A DNA stretch of 64,000 nucleotides from an uncultured Clostridia bacterium (GCA_947629575.1 CANREF010000006.1:1-64000), one strand, 5' to 3'; shown: positions 18,710 through 28,189, counted from the stretch's first letter. Numbers and translations are program-made. The notes: a model not told the origin generated them from the letters alone.

Positions 18710-19679
18710 GGTCGGCAGCGCGTCTGCCGGCTTCTCTTTTCTTTGAAGAGCGCAGCACGCGCGCGAGGATCGCAAGTATCCCGCCGAGGGCGGGGGGAAG
18801 GAGCAGAAAGAGCACAGAAAGGACCGATCTGCTGTCGCGGAGCAGGACGAAGAGGGCGATCGAAAGGGCGAGCTGCAGCAAGTAGCGCAGAAGCTCGAAA
18901 AGCGATCCGCACCTTTTCCCGAGGCGGAGCAGGGAGAGGAGAAGGTTGAACTGCGCAAAGAGGGCAAATGCCCCCGTGAGCAGTGCGACGGTCTCCCTTT
19001 CTCCGCGGAAGAGAGCATCGAGAAGGGCGGGGAAGGGCGCAAGACAGAGGACGCCGCAGCTCAACAGGGAACAGCACACATACAGCCATCCGAGGAAGCC
19101 CGCGCCTCCCCCTCTCGCCGCCGAGAGCAGTCCGAGGAGGATCACTGCGGCGAGCAGGATGACCGCTACGGAGCGGTCGAGCAAGGGAGCGCCCGAAAGC
19201 CCACCCTGCACGAGCCCCGCAAGCAGGAGGACGCCGTAGGCGAGCACGGTGAGACCGCCGTTGAAGAAGCAGATCCGTCTCGCCCTTTTCGGACGGGCGA
19301 AGGAGAGCGCGGAGAGCGCGAGTTCCAAAAGAACAAAAAAGCCGAGTGCGGCGCTCATGATATAGAGGTAGAAGGGAAGCCCCGCAAGCCCGCTCTCCCA
19401 TGCGGGAAGGGGAATACTGCCGCGGACGATCTCTATGATCACGCCGAACAGAGAGCCGCGGAAGATGGGTTCTCCTCCCGCGACAAGACGTCCGAGAGGA
19501 GCGTCGAGAAAGAAGCCCGAGAACAGTCCGAACAGGGCGAGCGCCGCAAAGAGAGAGCCGCCCAAAAGGTATACGGGCGAGGAGGCGGAGAGCGCCCTGC
19601 GCTGTTTCTCGGCAGATCTTTCCCGCCCCCGAAGGGCCGCCCTTGTCGGCTGTTCGTTTGCCGTCACACCGTATTTCAT
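18690..19679 (-). CDS. Polytopic membrane protein of unknown function
   Basis: Start chosen at MKYGVTANEQ; about 8 hydrophobic segments; convergent with and overlapping the HATPase gene by 20 nt. Confidence 0.65.
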   Translation of the reverse strand: MKYGVTANEQPTRAALRGRERSAEKQRRALSASSPVYLLGGSLFAALALFGLFSGFFLDAPLGRLVAGGEPIFRGSLFGVIIEIVRGSIPLPAWESGLAGLPFYLYIMSAALGFFVLLELALSALSFARPKRARRICFFNGGLTVLAYGVLLLAGLVQGGLSGAPLLDRSVAVILLAAVILLGLLSAARGGGAGFLGWLYVCCSLLSCGVLCLAPFPALLDALFRGERETVALLTGAFALFAQFNLLLSLLRLGKRCGSLFELLRYLLQLALSIALFVLLRDSRSVLSVLFLLLPPALGGILAILARVLRSSKKREAGRRAADPMNISP

Positions 19680-19836
19680 ATCATACCCCCGAAAAATTGG
19701 TTTTCCCATTATAGCACGCCGAAGGCGGTATTCCTTGGGCGCTCGGGGGAAATGAAGTCGTTTTTTGGGGTTTTCCGAAGAGACGGAAGGTCGTTGCGCT
19801 CCTTTGTGAGGAGTGTGTGAAAAGGGAAAAAATCCC

Positions 19837-19865
19837 TTGAAAAACCTCTTCGGAAATGTTATAAT
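19837..19865 (+). promoter_or_regulatory. Sigma-A type promoter
   Basis: TTGAAA-17 nt-TATAAT upstream of 19908. Confidence 0.7.
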
Positions 19866-19907
19866 GCGGATAGCGCCCCTTGAGGGCGGGAGATATAAGG
19901 AAAGGAT

Positions 19908-20855
19908 ATGAGCAGAAACGAACTTGACCGCATCTTGCGGGACATCGGGAAGAATACGGGCACGGAAGTGTCCCTCACCTCCCGCGGCGGGAGCGAAACG
20001 GCGTTCCCCCTCGAATACTGCGGAGAAAAGTATACCGCCTATCTTGCAGGCGAGGGAGAGGAGGCAGAGCGCACGGCAAGGCTCGTGAGCTATCTCGTCG
20101 CGCAGACGGACGAACTGCCGGACAGGGCGCTCCATCTCAAAAACATCCTCCTCGGGGAGGGAAACCGCGAATATGCCCGCCGCTATCTCCTTCGTTGCGG
20201 CATGAAGGACATGCCCTGTTATGCCGTTGAACTCATCCTTCCCCGCCGCATGGAGGAAGCGATCCCCATCGTCGAGAGCTGCCTTTCGGATACGGGGGCG
20301 CTCTACACCCGAATGGCGGACGACCGCATCGCCGTCGTCGTGCCCGAGGTGGAGATGCAGTTGCCCGTGGAGCTGGGGAACTTCCTCGTCCAGTCCGTCT
20401 ATGAGGAACTTGGCGTGAAGGCGAGCGTGGGCATCGGCTGCGAGAGAAAGTCTTTCGAGGAGATCGCCCGCTCCTACGCGCAGGCGGTCGCCGCCGTGCG
20501 GATGGGGGAACTGTTAAAATCGGACGGGCAGGTCCATACTTATCGGGAATATCTGCTCGTGAAACTTCTCGAGGACGTGCCCGAGGGAAGGCTGAAGGAG
20601 CACATGGAAGAATTTCGCATCACGGGCTCGGAGGACGCCTTCGCGGATGAAGAACTGACGGGGACGGCGGAGATGTTCCTCGAGAACAGCCTCAACGTCT
20701 CGGAGACCGCGCGCGATCTCTATCTGCACCGCAATACGCTCATGTACCGTCTCGATAAGCTCGAGCGGCTCACGGGGCTGAATATCCGCAAATTTTCGGA
20801 CGCCGTTACCTTCCGCGTGATGACGATCCTCTACCGTATGCTCAAAGGAGTTTGA
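19908..20855 (+). CDS. PucR/CdaR-type HTH transcriptional regulator
   Basis: C-terminal LNVSETARDLYLHRNTLMYRLDKLERLTGLNIRKFSDAVTFRVMTIL is the PucR/CdaR HTH. Confidence 0.85.
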   Translation: MSRNELDRILRDIGKNTGTEVSLTSRGGSETAFPLEYCGEKYTAYLAGEGEEAERTARLVSYLVAQTDELPDRALHLKNILLGEGNREYARRYLLRCGMKDMPCYAVELILPRRMEEAIPIVESCLSDTGALYTRMADDRIAVVVPEVEMQLPVELGNFLVQSVYEELGVKASVGIGCERKSFEEIARSYAQAVAAVRMGELLKSDGQVHTYREYLLVKLLEDVPEGRLKEHMEEFRITGSEDAFADEELTGTAEMFLENSLNVSETARDLYLHRNTLMYRLDKLERLTGLNIRKFSDAVTFRVMTILYRMLKGV

Positions 20856-22175
20856 ATGGAGAACGAATCGAACGCGCCCGTTCCGCAAAAACGATCCAGA
20901 ATAAGGGGGATCGCCGCCATACTCATGGGGGCGGTCCTGCTCGTTGCGGTCTTTCTTGCGGGATGGTACGGGCATTATTTTTCCTTGGATAAAGAAGTGC
21001 GCACCTACCTCTGGGCGAAATCCATCGTCGAGAAAAATTATTACCGCCCCGTCGACGAGGCGGAACTTTATGAACAGCTCTACAAGACCCTCTCTGTGGA
21101 CAACTATTCTAAGCTGTTCACCCCCGCGGAGTACGATCGGTATGAGGCGGAGGGAAAGGGACTGTATTCGGGGATAGGCATCTCCTTCTATACGGGGCGG
21201 GGGAGAGAGTTCCCGCTCGAGATCTTCTCTGCCGCCGAAGGCTCTCCCGCAAGTCTCGCGGGCATCCGCAGGGGGATGCTCCTGTTTAGCTGCACCGCAG
21301 GGGAGGACAGTATCGATTCGGGTTCATACGAGGATTTTGCCGACTTTCTCTCGGCTCACGCAAACGAGGAGATCTCCTATCTGTGCGGATATATGCGGGA
21401 CGGCTCGGACGCGGAATGGTACGGCGTGACGCCCGCTTCTTATCAGGCGGCGTTCGTGTATTACCGCGACAGCGAGGCCTCCTTCCGCTTCCGCTATGAG
21501 GGACAGACCGCCCTCCTCGAAGAGGGGGATGAAGCGCTCGAGGGGCTGGACGGTACGACCGCCTACATCCGTCTCGACGAGTTCAGCGGACATGCGGCGG
21601 CGGAATTCCGCGAGTGCCTGTCCAAGATGAAATCGCGCGGCAGAAAGCACCTCATCCTCGATCTTCGGAGCAACGGCGGCGGATATCTCGACATTTTGGG
21701 GGAGATCGCCTCCCTCCTTCTGCGGGACGGGAAGGACAATTCCGTCGTCGCCGTTGCAAAATATCGCGACCGCGAAGAGGCGTTCCTCTGCGAGAGGAGC
21801 TGTTTCTACGACTATTTCCAAGCCGATTCCCGCATCTATGTCCTCGCCGACGAGAGCACGGCTTCCGCTTCGGAATGCCTCATCGGCGCTCTTGTGGACT
21901 ATCGCACCACGCCGTATTCGGACATATTTTTGCGGGAAAACGAAAACGGGGTCGCAAAAACATTCGGGAAGGGCATCATGCAGAGCCATTTCGACAGCGC
22001 TTCGGGCGCAGTGATGAAACTCACCGTCGCCACCGTTCATTGGCCGCTCTCGGGCAAGTGCATCCACGGCGTGGGGGTAACGGCGGAAGACGGGGCGATC
22101 CCCATTCCTTCGGAATTTCTCTTCGTCGAAACGGACTCCATGCTCAATGAAGTGATCGCGCGGGTGTGCGCTTAA
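20856..22175 (+). CDS. S41 family C-terminal processing peptidase, membrane anchored
   Basis: N-terminal TM, PDZ region, GTTAYIRLDEFSG, LILDLRSNGGGYLD, DESTASASECLIGAL catalytic Ser/Lys region. Confidence 0.9.
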   Translation: MENESNAPVPQKRSRIRGIAAILMGAVLLVAVFLAGWYGHYFSLDKEVRTYLWAKSIVEKNYYRPVDEAELYEQLYKTLSVDNYSKLFTPAEYDRYEAEGKGLYSGIGISFYTGRGREFPLEIFSAAEGSPASLAGIRRGMLLFSCTAGEDSIDSGSYEDFADFLSAHANEEISYLCGYMRDGSDAEWYGVTPASYQAAFVYYRDSEASFRFRYEGQTALLEEGDEALEGLDGTTAYIRLDEFSGHAAAEFRECLSKMKSRGRKHLILDLRSNGGGYLDILGEIASLLLRDGKDNSVVAVAKYRDREEAFLCERSCFYDYFQADSRIYVLADESTASASECLIGALVDYRTTPYSDIFLRENENGVAKTFGKGIMQSHFDSASGAVMKLTVATVHWPLSGKCIHGVGVTAEDGAIPIPSEFLFVETDSMLNEVIARVCA

Positions 22176-22396
22176 AGTTTTTTCAAAAATTCGTCGAGAA
22201 CGCGCAGGCTCTCTCCCGAAAGGGGGGGAGCTTGTTTCGTCTCTTCCCCCTTTTCCTCCGTGGAAGCCCGCCCCGCGAGGGCGAGAAGAAGCTCTTTGTT
22301 CTCCTTATAGAAGGCGAGCACCTGCTTCAAAGTTTCCTTGAACTTTTCGTCTTTTTCGGACCATGCGAGTAAAAACACCGCGATGAGCATTTCCAT
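22172..22396 (-). CDS. Small hypothetical protein (74 aa)
   Basis: MEMLIAVFLLAWSEKDEKFKETLKQVLAFYKENKELLLAL...; convergent with the S41 gene. Confidence 0.5.
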   Translation of the reverse strand: MEMLIAVFLLAWSEKDEKFKETLKQVLAFYKENKELLLALAGRASTEEKGEETKQAPPLSGESLRVLDEFLKKL

Positions 22397-22459
22397 GAAG
22401 TTATTTTATGCCGTGCGCAAAACGGGCGTTCCTTTCATACTATGGGATAAGAGGTGACT

Positions 22460-22717
22460 ATGGACGACTTTGCAAGTTATACGGGAAAGGAAAAGGTGGA
22501 TTGGACGAAGGAAGCGCAAAAAGCCGCTTCCCGCTACAACGGCAGAAACGAAAACGAGCTTATCCGCGATATCTTTTCCCGCGCCGCGGAGGGCAAGAGA
22601 AACGGCACTCTCACCAATGAGCAGATCGATCTCTTTTACAGTCAATTTTCCCCCATGCTCGACAGCGCCAAGCGCAAGAAGCTCAAAAAGCTCATCGAAC
22701 AGCTCAAGAGCATGTAG
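22460..22717 (+). CDS. Small hypothetical protein
   Basis: MDDFASYTGKEKVDWTKEAQKAASRYNGRNENELIRDIFSRAAEGKRNGTLTNEQIDLFYSQFSPML; SD aagaggt. Confidence 0.65.
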   Translation: MDDFASYTGKEKVDWTKEAQKAASRYNGRNENELIRDIFSRAAEGKRNGTLTNEQIDLFYSQFSPMLDSAKRKKLKKLIEQLKSM

Positions 22718-23834
22718 ACCCGCCGATGTCTTTGAGCGCAGCTGTGAGCGCGTCCACTTCCCGCAGAGACTGGAGAGGGGAGAAGGAGACGCGCACAAGC
22801 CCGTCGGGGAAAGTTCCGAGGGCGCGGTGGATGAGCGGGGCGCAGTGCAGTCCGCCGCGGACAGCGATGTCATACTTTTCGGAGAGGATATCCGCCAATT
22901 CTTCGGAGGAAAGGCTCTCATGGCGGAAGGAGGCGATCCCGCAGGGGTTGGGGGTGAAATACGCCCGATACGTCCCGAGGGAGAGCAGTGCGGCATGGAA
23001 GACGGCTGTCAGTTCGAACAGCTTCTCGGCATATTCCCTGCGGTGGGTCTTCACGATAAGAGCGCCCTCGAAGAGGGAGCAGATCGCGGGATAGGAGAGA
23101 GTGCCCGCTTCCAAACGGTCGGGATAGAACTGCGGCATTCCGAGGTCAAAGCTCTCGCTGCCCGTTCCGCCGAAGAGGATGGGACGGGGGGAGAGGCGTT
23201 CGGAGAAGAGGAGCGCCGCCGCGCCCTGCATCGCAAAGAGCCCCTTGTGTCCCGCGAGAGCGAGGGCGTCTATGCCCCACTCTTGCATGTGGATGGGGAG
23301 ATGCCCCGCGCCCTGTGCGCCGTCCGCAACGAGGAATACCCGTTCGGGCAGAAGGGCGCGGATCGCCTTGAAGTCGGGCGCTTCGCCCGTCACGTTGGAG
23401 GCGGTCGTCACGGCGACGAGGCGGGTATTTTCCTTTACGAGGGAAGAGACCGCCTCGGGACGCAGATGACCGTTCTCAAGGGGGGCAACGTCATAGGAGA
23501 TGACGCCCTCCCTGCTTAACGCTTCGAGAGGGCGGAGCACGGAGTTGTGTTCAAGCGCGGTCGTCACAACGTGATCGCCCTTTTGCAGAACGCCCCTCAG
23601 GGCGAGATTGAGCGCTTCCGTGCAGCTCCGGGTGAATACGGTGCGTTCATAGCCGTATCCGCCGAAGAGGTCGGAGAGGAGTTCGCGGCAGGCGAGCACC
23701 CGCTCTGCGCAGGCGAGGGAGAGGCGATGTCCGCTCCGCCCCGGGTTTGCGCACTGCTTCAGGGCGGAAAGTACGGCGTTTTGTACGGCGGCGGGTTTCG
23801 ATCCGCCCGTCGCGGCATTATCGAGATAGATCAT
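22704..23834 (-). CDS. Aminotransferase class V / cysteine desulfurase-like
   Basis: YLDNAATGGSKPAAV, TRSCTEALNLAL, VADGAQGAGHLPI, ALAGHKGLFAMQGAAALL. Confidence 0.9.
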   Translation of the reverse strand: MIYLDNAATGGSKPAAVQNAVLSALKQCANPGRSGHRLSLACAERVLACRELLSDLFGGYGYERTVFTRSCTEALNLALRGVLQKGDHVVTTALEHNSVLRPLEALSREGVISYDVAPLENGHLRPEAVSSLVKENTRLVAVTTASNVTGEAPDFKAIRALLPERVFLVADGAQGAGHLPIHMQEWGIDALALAGHKGLFAMQGAAALLFSERLSPRPILFGGTGSESFDLGMPQFYPDRLEAGTLSYPAICSLFEGALIVKTHRREYAEKLFELTAVFHAALLSLGTYRAYFTPNPCGIASFRHESLSSEELADILSEKYDIAVRGGLHCAPLIHRALGTFPDGLVRVSFSPLQSLREVDALTAALKDIGGSTCS

Positions 23835-23885
23835 AGTCGCTCCAAAATCAAAATCGATTTATTTTACGACAATAAGGGACAAATT

Positions 23886-24128
23886 ATGAGTGTTTTGGCG
23901 GTATTTCGTTCTCGGGCGCAGGCGCTCGAATACATCTCCGTATTGAAAGCGGGCGGCGTGCCCGTGCAGGCGATCAATACGCCGAAAGAGGCGGGCGTCG
24001 GCTGCGGCATTTCGGCGAAATTCGAGGACGCCTTTTTGTCCCGCGCCCGCGCTTGCCTCGCCAAAAAACAGTACTCTTCCTTTTCGGGGTTCATGCGCCG
24101 AAACGGCGTTGGATTTGTGTATCTGTGA
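23886..24128 (+). CDS. DUF3343 protein (putative Se/S carrier-like)
   Basis: MSVLAVFRSRAQALEYISVLKAGGVPVQAINTPKEAGVGCGISAKF matches the DUF3343 pattern; divergent from the desulfurase-like gene. Confidence 0.75.
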   Translation: MSVLAVFRSRAQALEYISVLKAGGVPVQAINTPKEAGVGCGISAKFEDAFLSRARACLAKKQYSSFSGFMRRNGVGFVYL

Positions 24129-24144
24129 GGTTTCGCACATTTCT

Positions 24145-24600
24145 TTTCTCACTCCCCCCTTGCCCACCCCTTGAGGTGGAACAGCGCATTCTGCCAACGG
24201 TTGATAACCGTTGGCGCGCTGTGACAGGAGTGAGCGCACCAGAGGCGCGAACGGTGACCGAACGCGGGTTTCTACCCGCGGAGAGGGGTGTCACGCGCTT
24301 TGCGCGTGACGGAAGGGGTGTCGTTTGAAAAGAAATGTGCGAGGGGTTAAGTTGTTTGCTTCGCAGCGACTATCTGCCCGCCCGATAACTGCTTCGTAAA
24401 AACAAAAAGCGCGAAGTGTCGCGCAAATTGTGTGCGCTTATGGAAAAGTGTGATTTTCCAACGCGCAGAGATTTAGTTCACAAATTTTGTCGTTCCGACA
24501 AAATTTTGTGAGGGGTCAGGTGGTCTGCTCCGCAGCGACTATCTGCCCGCCCGATAACTGCTTCGTAAAAACGAAAAGCCGCAAGTGTGCGGCAAATTGT
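24145..24600 (+). repeat. Composite intergenic repeat (plus orientation; two copies of a cagcgactatctgcccgcccgataactgcttcgtaaaaac module)
   Basis: cagcgactatctgcccgcccgataactgcttcgtaaaaac occurs at about 24367 and 24533 and as reverse complement at about 29945-29985. Confidence 0.85.
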
Positions 24601-24778
24601 GTCCCGCAGCGCAAAATGGCGATTTTGCTCGCGGTTCATTTTGGAAAGCACCCCCACCACCGCCTAACGGCGGAGCCTCCTCTATTGGAGGGGGGGTAGG
24701 GGGGTGGTGCTTCTCTAATTACTGCGCGGAGCAGGGTTTCCCTGCGGCAGCGCACTCAATTTGCCGCACACATACGGC

Positions 24779-25226
24779 TTATTGTCCGATGAAACAAACG
24801 AGAGGATAAGAAAGTTAAGGCGTTTCCGCCCGTTTCCTCGCGGAAAAGATTTTGCGCAAGCAAAAGATTTTCCGCGAAACCATATGATCCCTTGCCTTAG
24901 GCGGAATTCACTTCCGCCGTGGGCGACCCAATTTGGCAATTACTTTTGCCTTATTGTCCGATGAAACGAATGAGAGGACAAGTACGTTAAGGCATAGAAG
25001 AAAGTTTCCTCGCGGAAAAGATTTTGCGCAAGCAAAAGATTTTCCGCGAAACCATATAATTGCTTGCCTTAGGCGGAATTCACTTCCGCCGTTGGCGACC
25101 CAATTTGGCAATTACTTTTGCCTTGTTGTCTGATGAAACGAATGAGAGGACAAGTACGTTAAGGCATAGAAGAAAGTTTCCTCGCGGAAAAGATTTTGCG
25201 CAAGCAAAAGATTTTCCGCGAAACGA
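24779..25226 (+). repeat. Tandem repeat, 172-bp period, about 2.6 copies
   Basis: ttRttgtcYgatgaaac starts at 24779, 24951 and 25123; each unit holds the hairpin cgcggaaaagattttgcgcaagcaaaagattttccgcg. Confidence 0.92.
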
Positions 25227-25243
25227 ATATGCTAAGTTTGCAA

Positions 25244-25266
25244 AAAAGGCGCATATGTGTTATAAT
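25244..25266 (+). promoter_or_regulatory. nth promoter, -10 placed 6 nt before ATG
   Basis: ttgcaa...TATAATgcgggtATG. Confidence 0.65.
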
Positions 25267-25272
25267 GCGGGT

Positions 25273-25917
25273 ATGGACAGAAATGCCGAAATTTTAAGTG
25301 AGCTCGAACGTCTTTACCCCGATGCAAAGCCCGCGCTCATGTTCAAGAGCCCATACGAGCTCTTAGTCGCGGTCGTTCTCTCCGCGCAGTGCACGGACGA
25401 GAGGGTGAATAAAGTGACCGCCGTTCTCTTCCAAAACTACAATACGCCCGAAAAAATGCTCACGCTCTCGCAGGAAGAACTCGAAAAATACATCTTCTCC
25501 TGCGGGTTTTATCATAACAAGGCGGCGCACATCCTGTCCGCTTCGCGCGACATTGTCGAAAAATTCCACGGACAAGTTCCCGACAATTTGGAGGACTTGC
25601 AGCAGCTCGCGGGCGTGGGCAGAAAGACTGCCAACGTCGTCTATGCGGTCGCGTTCGGCGGAGACGCGATCGCCGTCGATACGCATGTGTTCCGCGTTGC
25701 AAACAGAACGCAGCTCGCCTGCGGCAGCACTCCCGAAAAGGTGGAACAGGGTCTCATGAAAGTCATTCCCAAGGAGAAGTGGTCCAAGGCGCACCACCTT
25801 CTCATCTGGCACGGAAGAAAGGTCTGTCATTCCCAAAGACCCGACTGCGAACATTGTACGCTCAATAAGCTCTGTCCCTCGGCGTTCCGCTGCGGCACAA
25901 GGGAGAATAAAGCATGA
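25273..25917 (+). CDS. nth: Endonuclease III
   Basis: HhH LAGVGRKTANVVYAVAFGGDAIAVDTHVFRVANR; Fe-S cluster C-x6-C-x2-C-x5-C at the C-terminus. Confidence 0.96.
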   Translation: MDRNAEILSELERLYPDAKPALMFKSPYELLVAVVLSAQCTDERVNKVTAVLFQNYNTPEKMLTLSQEELEKYIFSCGFYHNKAAHILSASRDIVEKFHGQVPDNLEDLQQLAGVGRKTANVVYAVAFGGDAIAVDTHVFRVANRTQLACGSTPEKVEQGLMKVIPKEKWSKAHHLLIWHGRKVCHSQRPDCEHCTLNKLCPSAFRCGTRENKA

Positions 25918-27156
25918 AAAAGTCGTTCGCGGCAATTCTTTTTCCTTTGGCCGCCCTCTTTCTTTTAAGCGGGTGCAACTATCCCACGGAAGAGGACTTC
26001 ATTCCCGAGAAAATGGGGGCCGCCGACGACGGGCTCTGGCTGTATCGGAGCGATCTGACCCGCACCCGTTCGGACGGCAGCGGGCGGGAAGAGCTTCCCC
26101 TTGTGGCGGAGATCAACGGCGGGGAAGCCGAGCTCGGCTATTGGCTGGCGGAGACGGACGCACACACTCTCTTTTACGTTCTCACGCAGGGCGAGGGAGA
26201 GGAAGAGATGAGCGCGCTCCGCGTCTATGATTACGAAACCAAGCGGGACGAAGAGATCATTCCCGCCTTTTCGGGAGAGTTTATCTCTCCCGCGGGTCTG
26301 CCCGTCCGCGCGGGCGGGGATATGTCTTTGCCCATGCACAAAAGACGGGGGAGGCGGACGAGTATTACCTCTTCGACCTTGAAGGAAACCTGCTCCTCAA
26401 AACGAAGACCGCATATGAGTTCGACGAAACGAGCGGGCTTTTGCGCTCGATCAAAATCGAGCGGGACTTGGAGGATATGAAAAACCGCACCACCTTCCGC
26501 TACTATTATGAGGGGAAGGAGAGCGAGGCCGTGCTCATGACCGATTCCTACTTTTGGCGGGAATACACCGCGGGCGGATGGAGCTATCTGCTCTTCATGG
26601 ACGGGTCGGTCGTCGCGATTGATCTCACAACGGGTGAGCAAAAAGAGGGGATTTTGCCGCCGTGGGACGAGCTGCACCAATATGACGAGGACTACGTTTT
26701 CACGGTAGGCGGCGCGGTATTCGTGTTTTGCTATCGGGAATTCATAGCGCCGTACGGTTTAGACTGGGCGGAACTCTACGCCCTGAAAGCGGAACGGTAC
26801 AGCTTCTTCGCGCTTTCGGAGAGACGGGAGTGCTTGCATACGTGCCTCTGTTCGGGCGGCTGACCCTCGATCTTACGACAAAGGACCTCTATCAGAGCCG
26901 TCTCTATTTGGACGATTCCCTCGGATTTTCCCGCGAAGAGCCTGCCGCAGAGAGCGAAGAGCCCGAAAAATTCTTGTGCGGGGAATACGCCTTTTGGATA
27001 GAGCAGAAGTCGTGGAGCGAGGGATTTATGGGACGCCGACACTTCTGCAATTATCTTTGGCGGCAGAGAGGGGAAGAAGAGCCTGAGATCATGCAATACG
27101 AATTTTCGGACGACGATTCCGCGATATCGTTTTTCTTCGATATTCTGCCTATATAG
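25914..27156 (+). pseudogene. Lipoprotein of unknown function with two frameshifts
   Basis: Lipobox MKKSFAAILFPLAALFLLSGC; reading continues in the second frame (GYVFAHAQKTGEADEYYLFDLEGNLLLKTKTAYEF...) and then a third (GETGVLAYVPLFGRLTLDLTTKDLYQSR... to 27156). Confidence 0.75.
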
Positions 27157-27169
27157 ATCAAGGCGATAG

Positions 27170-27212
27170 GGACGCCCGACCGCCGCAAATTTGCGGCGGT
27201 CGGGCGTTTTCC
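27170..27212 (+). terminator. Terminator
   Basis: acgcccgaccgccgcaaatttgcggcggtcgggcgttttcc. Confidence 0.85.
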
Positions 27213-27260
27213 TGTATAATTGCTGCCTTCTTCGGCAATAACAGCCGCAGGAGGTTTTTT

Positions 27261-27455
27261 ATGACCAATTTAACGGCAAAAGATTTAGATGTTTTGAGCC
27301 ACGTTCTCACGGCGGAAGAAATGGCGTGCAAAAAGGCAAAGATCTACGCCAACACACTCACGGATGCGGCGCTCGCACAGGAAATGGAGACGATCGCTTC
27401 CCAACACGCAGAGCGGTTCAATGCGCTCTTCACTTTGATCGGAGGGAAATCATGA
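27261..27455 (+). CDS. Small CotF-associated protein (64 aa)
   Basis: MTNLTAKDLDVLSHVLTAEEMACKKAKIYANTLTDAALAQEMETIASQHAERFNALFTLIG; helical, overlaps the next gene (ATGA). Confidence 0.7.
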   Translation: MTNLTAKDLDVLSHVLTAEEMACKKAKIYANTLTDAALAQEMETIASQHAERFNALFTLIGGKS

Positions 27456-27742
27456 AACAAAGCAAACAGGACACCACGCTCAACGAAAAAGACGCTCTTC
27501 AAGACATGCTCGACTGCGAAAAGTTGCTTTTGAGTTATTACTCCGTCGCGCTCACCGAGGGGAGTTGCAAGCCCTTCCGCAAGGAAATTTTGAAGAATTA
27601 CTCCTCAAGCGCGGAGACGCAGTTCAATGTATTTGAACAGATGCTCTCCCGCGGATACTATCAGGTGATGCCCGCCGAGAAGATGCTCATCGACCAAAAG
27701 GCGGAGACGTTTTCTAAGGTCAAAAAACAGATAGCAAATTAA
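27452..27742 (+). CDS. CotF-like spore-coat family protein
   Basis: LNEKDALQDMLDCEKLLLSYYSVALTEGSCKPFRKEILKNYSSSAETQFNVFEQMLSRGYYQV. Confidence 0.8.
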   Translation: MKQSKQDTTLNEKDALQDMLDCEKLLLSYYSVALTEGSCKPFRKEILKNYSSSAETQFNVFEQMLSRGYYQVMPAEKMLIDQKAETFSKVKKQIAN

Positions 27743-27943
27743 ACTGGCGAAAAGGTGGCAGGAGACAAGCGAAGCGAGACAGGTGGGAGTGACTTACTGC
27801 CTCCTCCTGAGGAGGGGGGAAGGGGGGTGGTGTCCTTTGCTCCTATTTTTCACCACCTCAGTCACTCACGTTGTTCGTGACAGCTCCTCCTCGGGAGGCG
27901 CCGAAGGGGCTCGCCGCGCGTCATGCTGCCCCGCGCTACTCAT

Positions 27944-28036
27944 GTCATTTCGAGCGAAACGAAGTGAAGCCGAGAAATCTCACATTATTAAAAAACGTTA
28001 GAGATTTCTCCACGCGCTTCGCTTGGTCGAAATGAC
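27944..28036. repeat. Long inverted repeat, GTCATTTCGA...GAGAAATCTC family
   Basis: gtcatttcgagcgaaacgaag...gagaaatctc / gagatttctcc...gcttcgcttggtcgaaatgac. Confidence 0.85.
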
Positions 28037-28144
28037 ATATGGCGTCATGCTGAGGGTGCGCGGCAGGATGACGTATTAGAGCGCTCCATCCCCTTGTCCC
28101 CCCTTTGAGAGGAAGGGAATGGAGCGGCGCAATTCTTTTCAACA

Positions 28145-28182
28145 CCCCACTGCCCGCGACCGAAAGGTCGCGGGCAGTGGGG
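28145..28182. terminator. Long perfect hairpin
   Basis: ccccactgcccgcgacc-gaaa-ggtcgcgggcagtgggg, 17-bp perfect stem, adjacent to the 3' end of the XRE gene. Confidence 0.6.
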
Positions 28183-28189
28183 TTATGCT

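Noticed and set aside
24715-25133. Several ORFs repeating the peptide MPNWVA(H/N)GGSEFRLRQ.IIWFRGKSFACAKSFPRGN or its opposite-strand equivalent
   Set aside because: Translations of the 172-bp tandem repeats on both strands; no SD or family signal.
24779-25226. Possible CRISPR array
   Set aside because: Period is 172 bp with whole-unit similarity and no short-repeat/unique-spacer structure; no cas genes.
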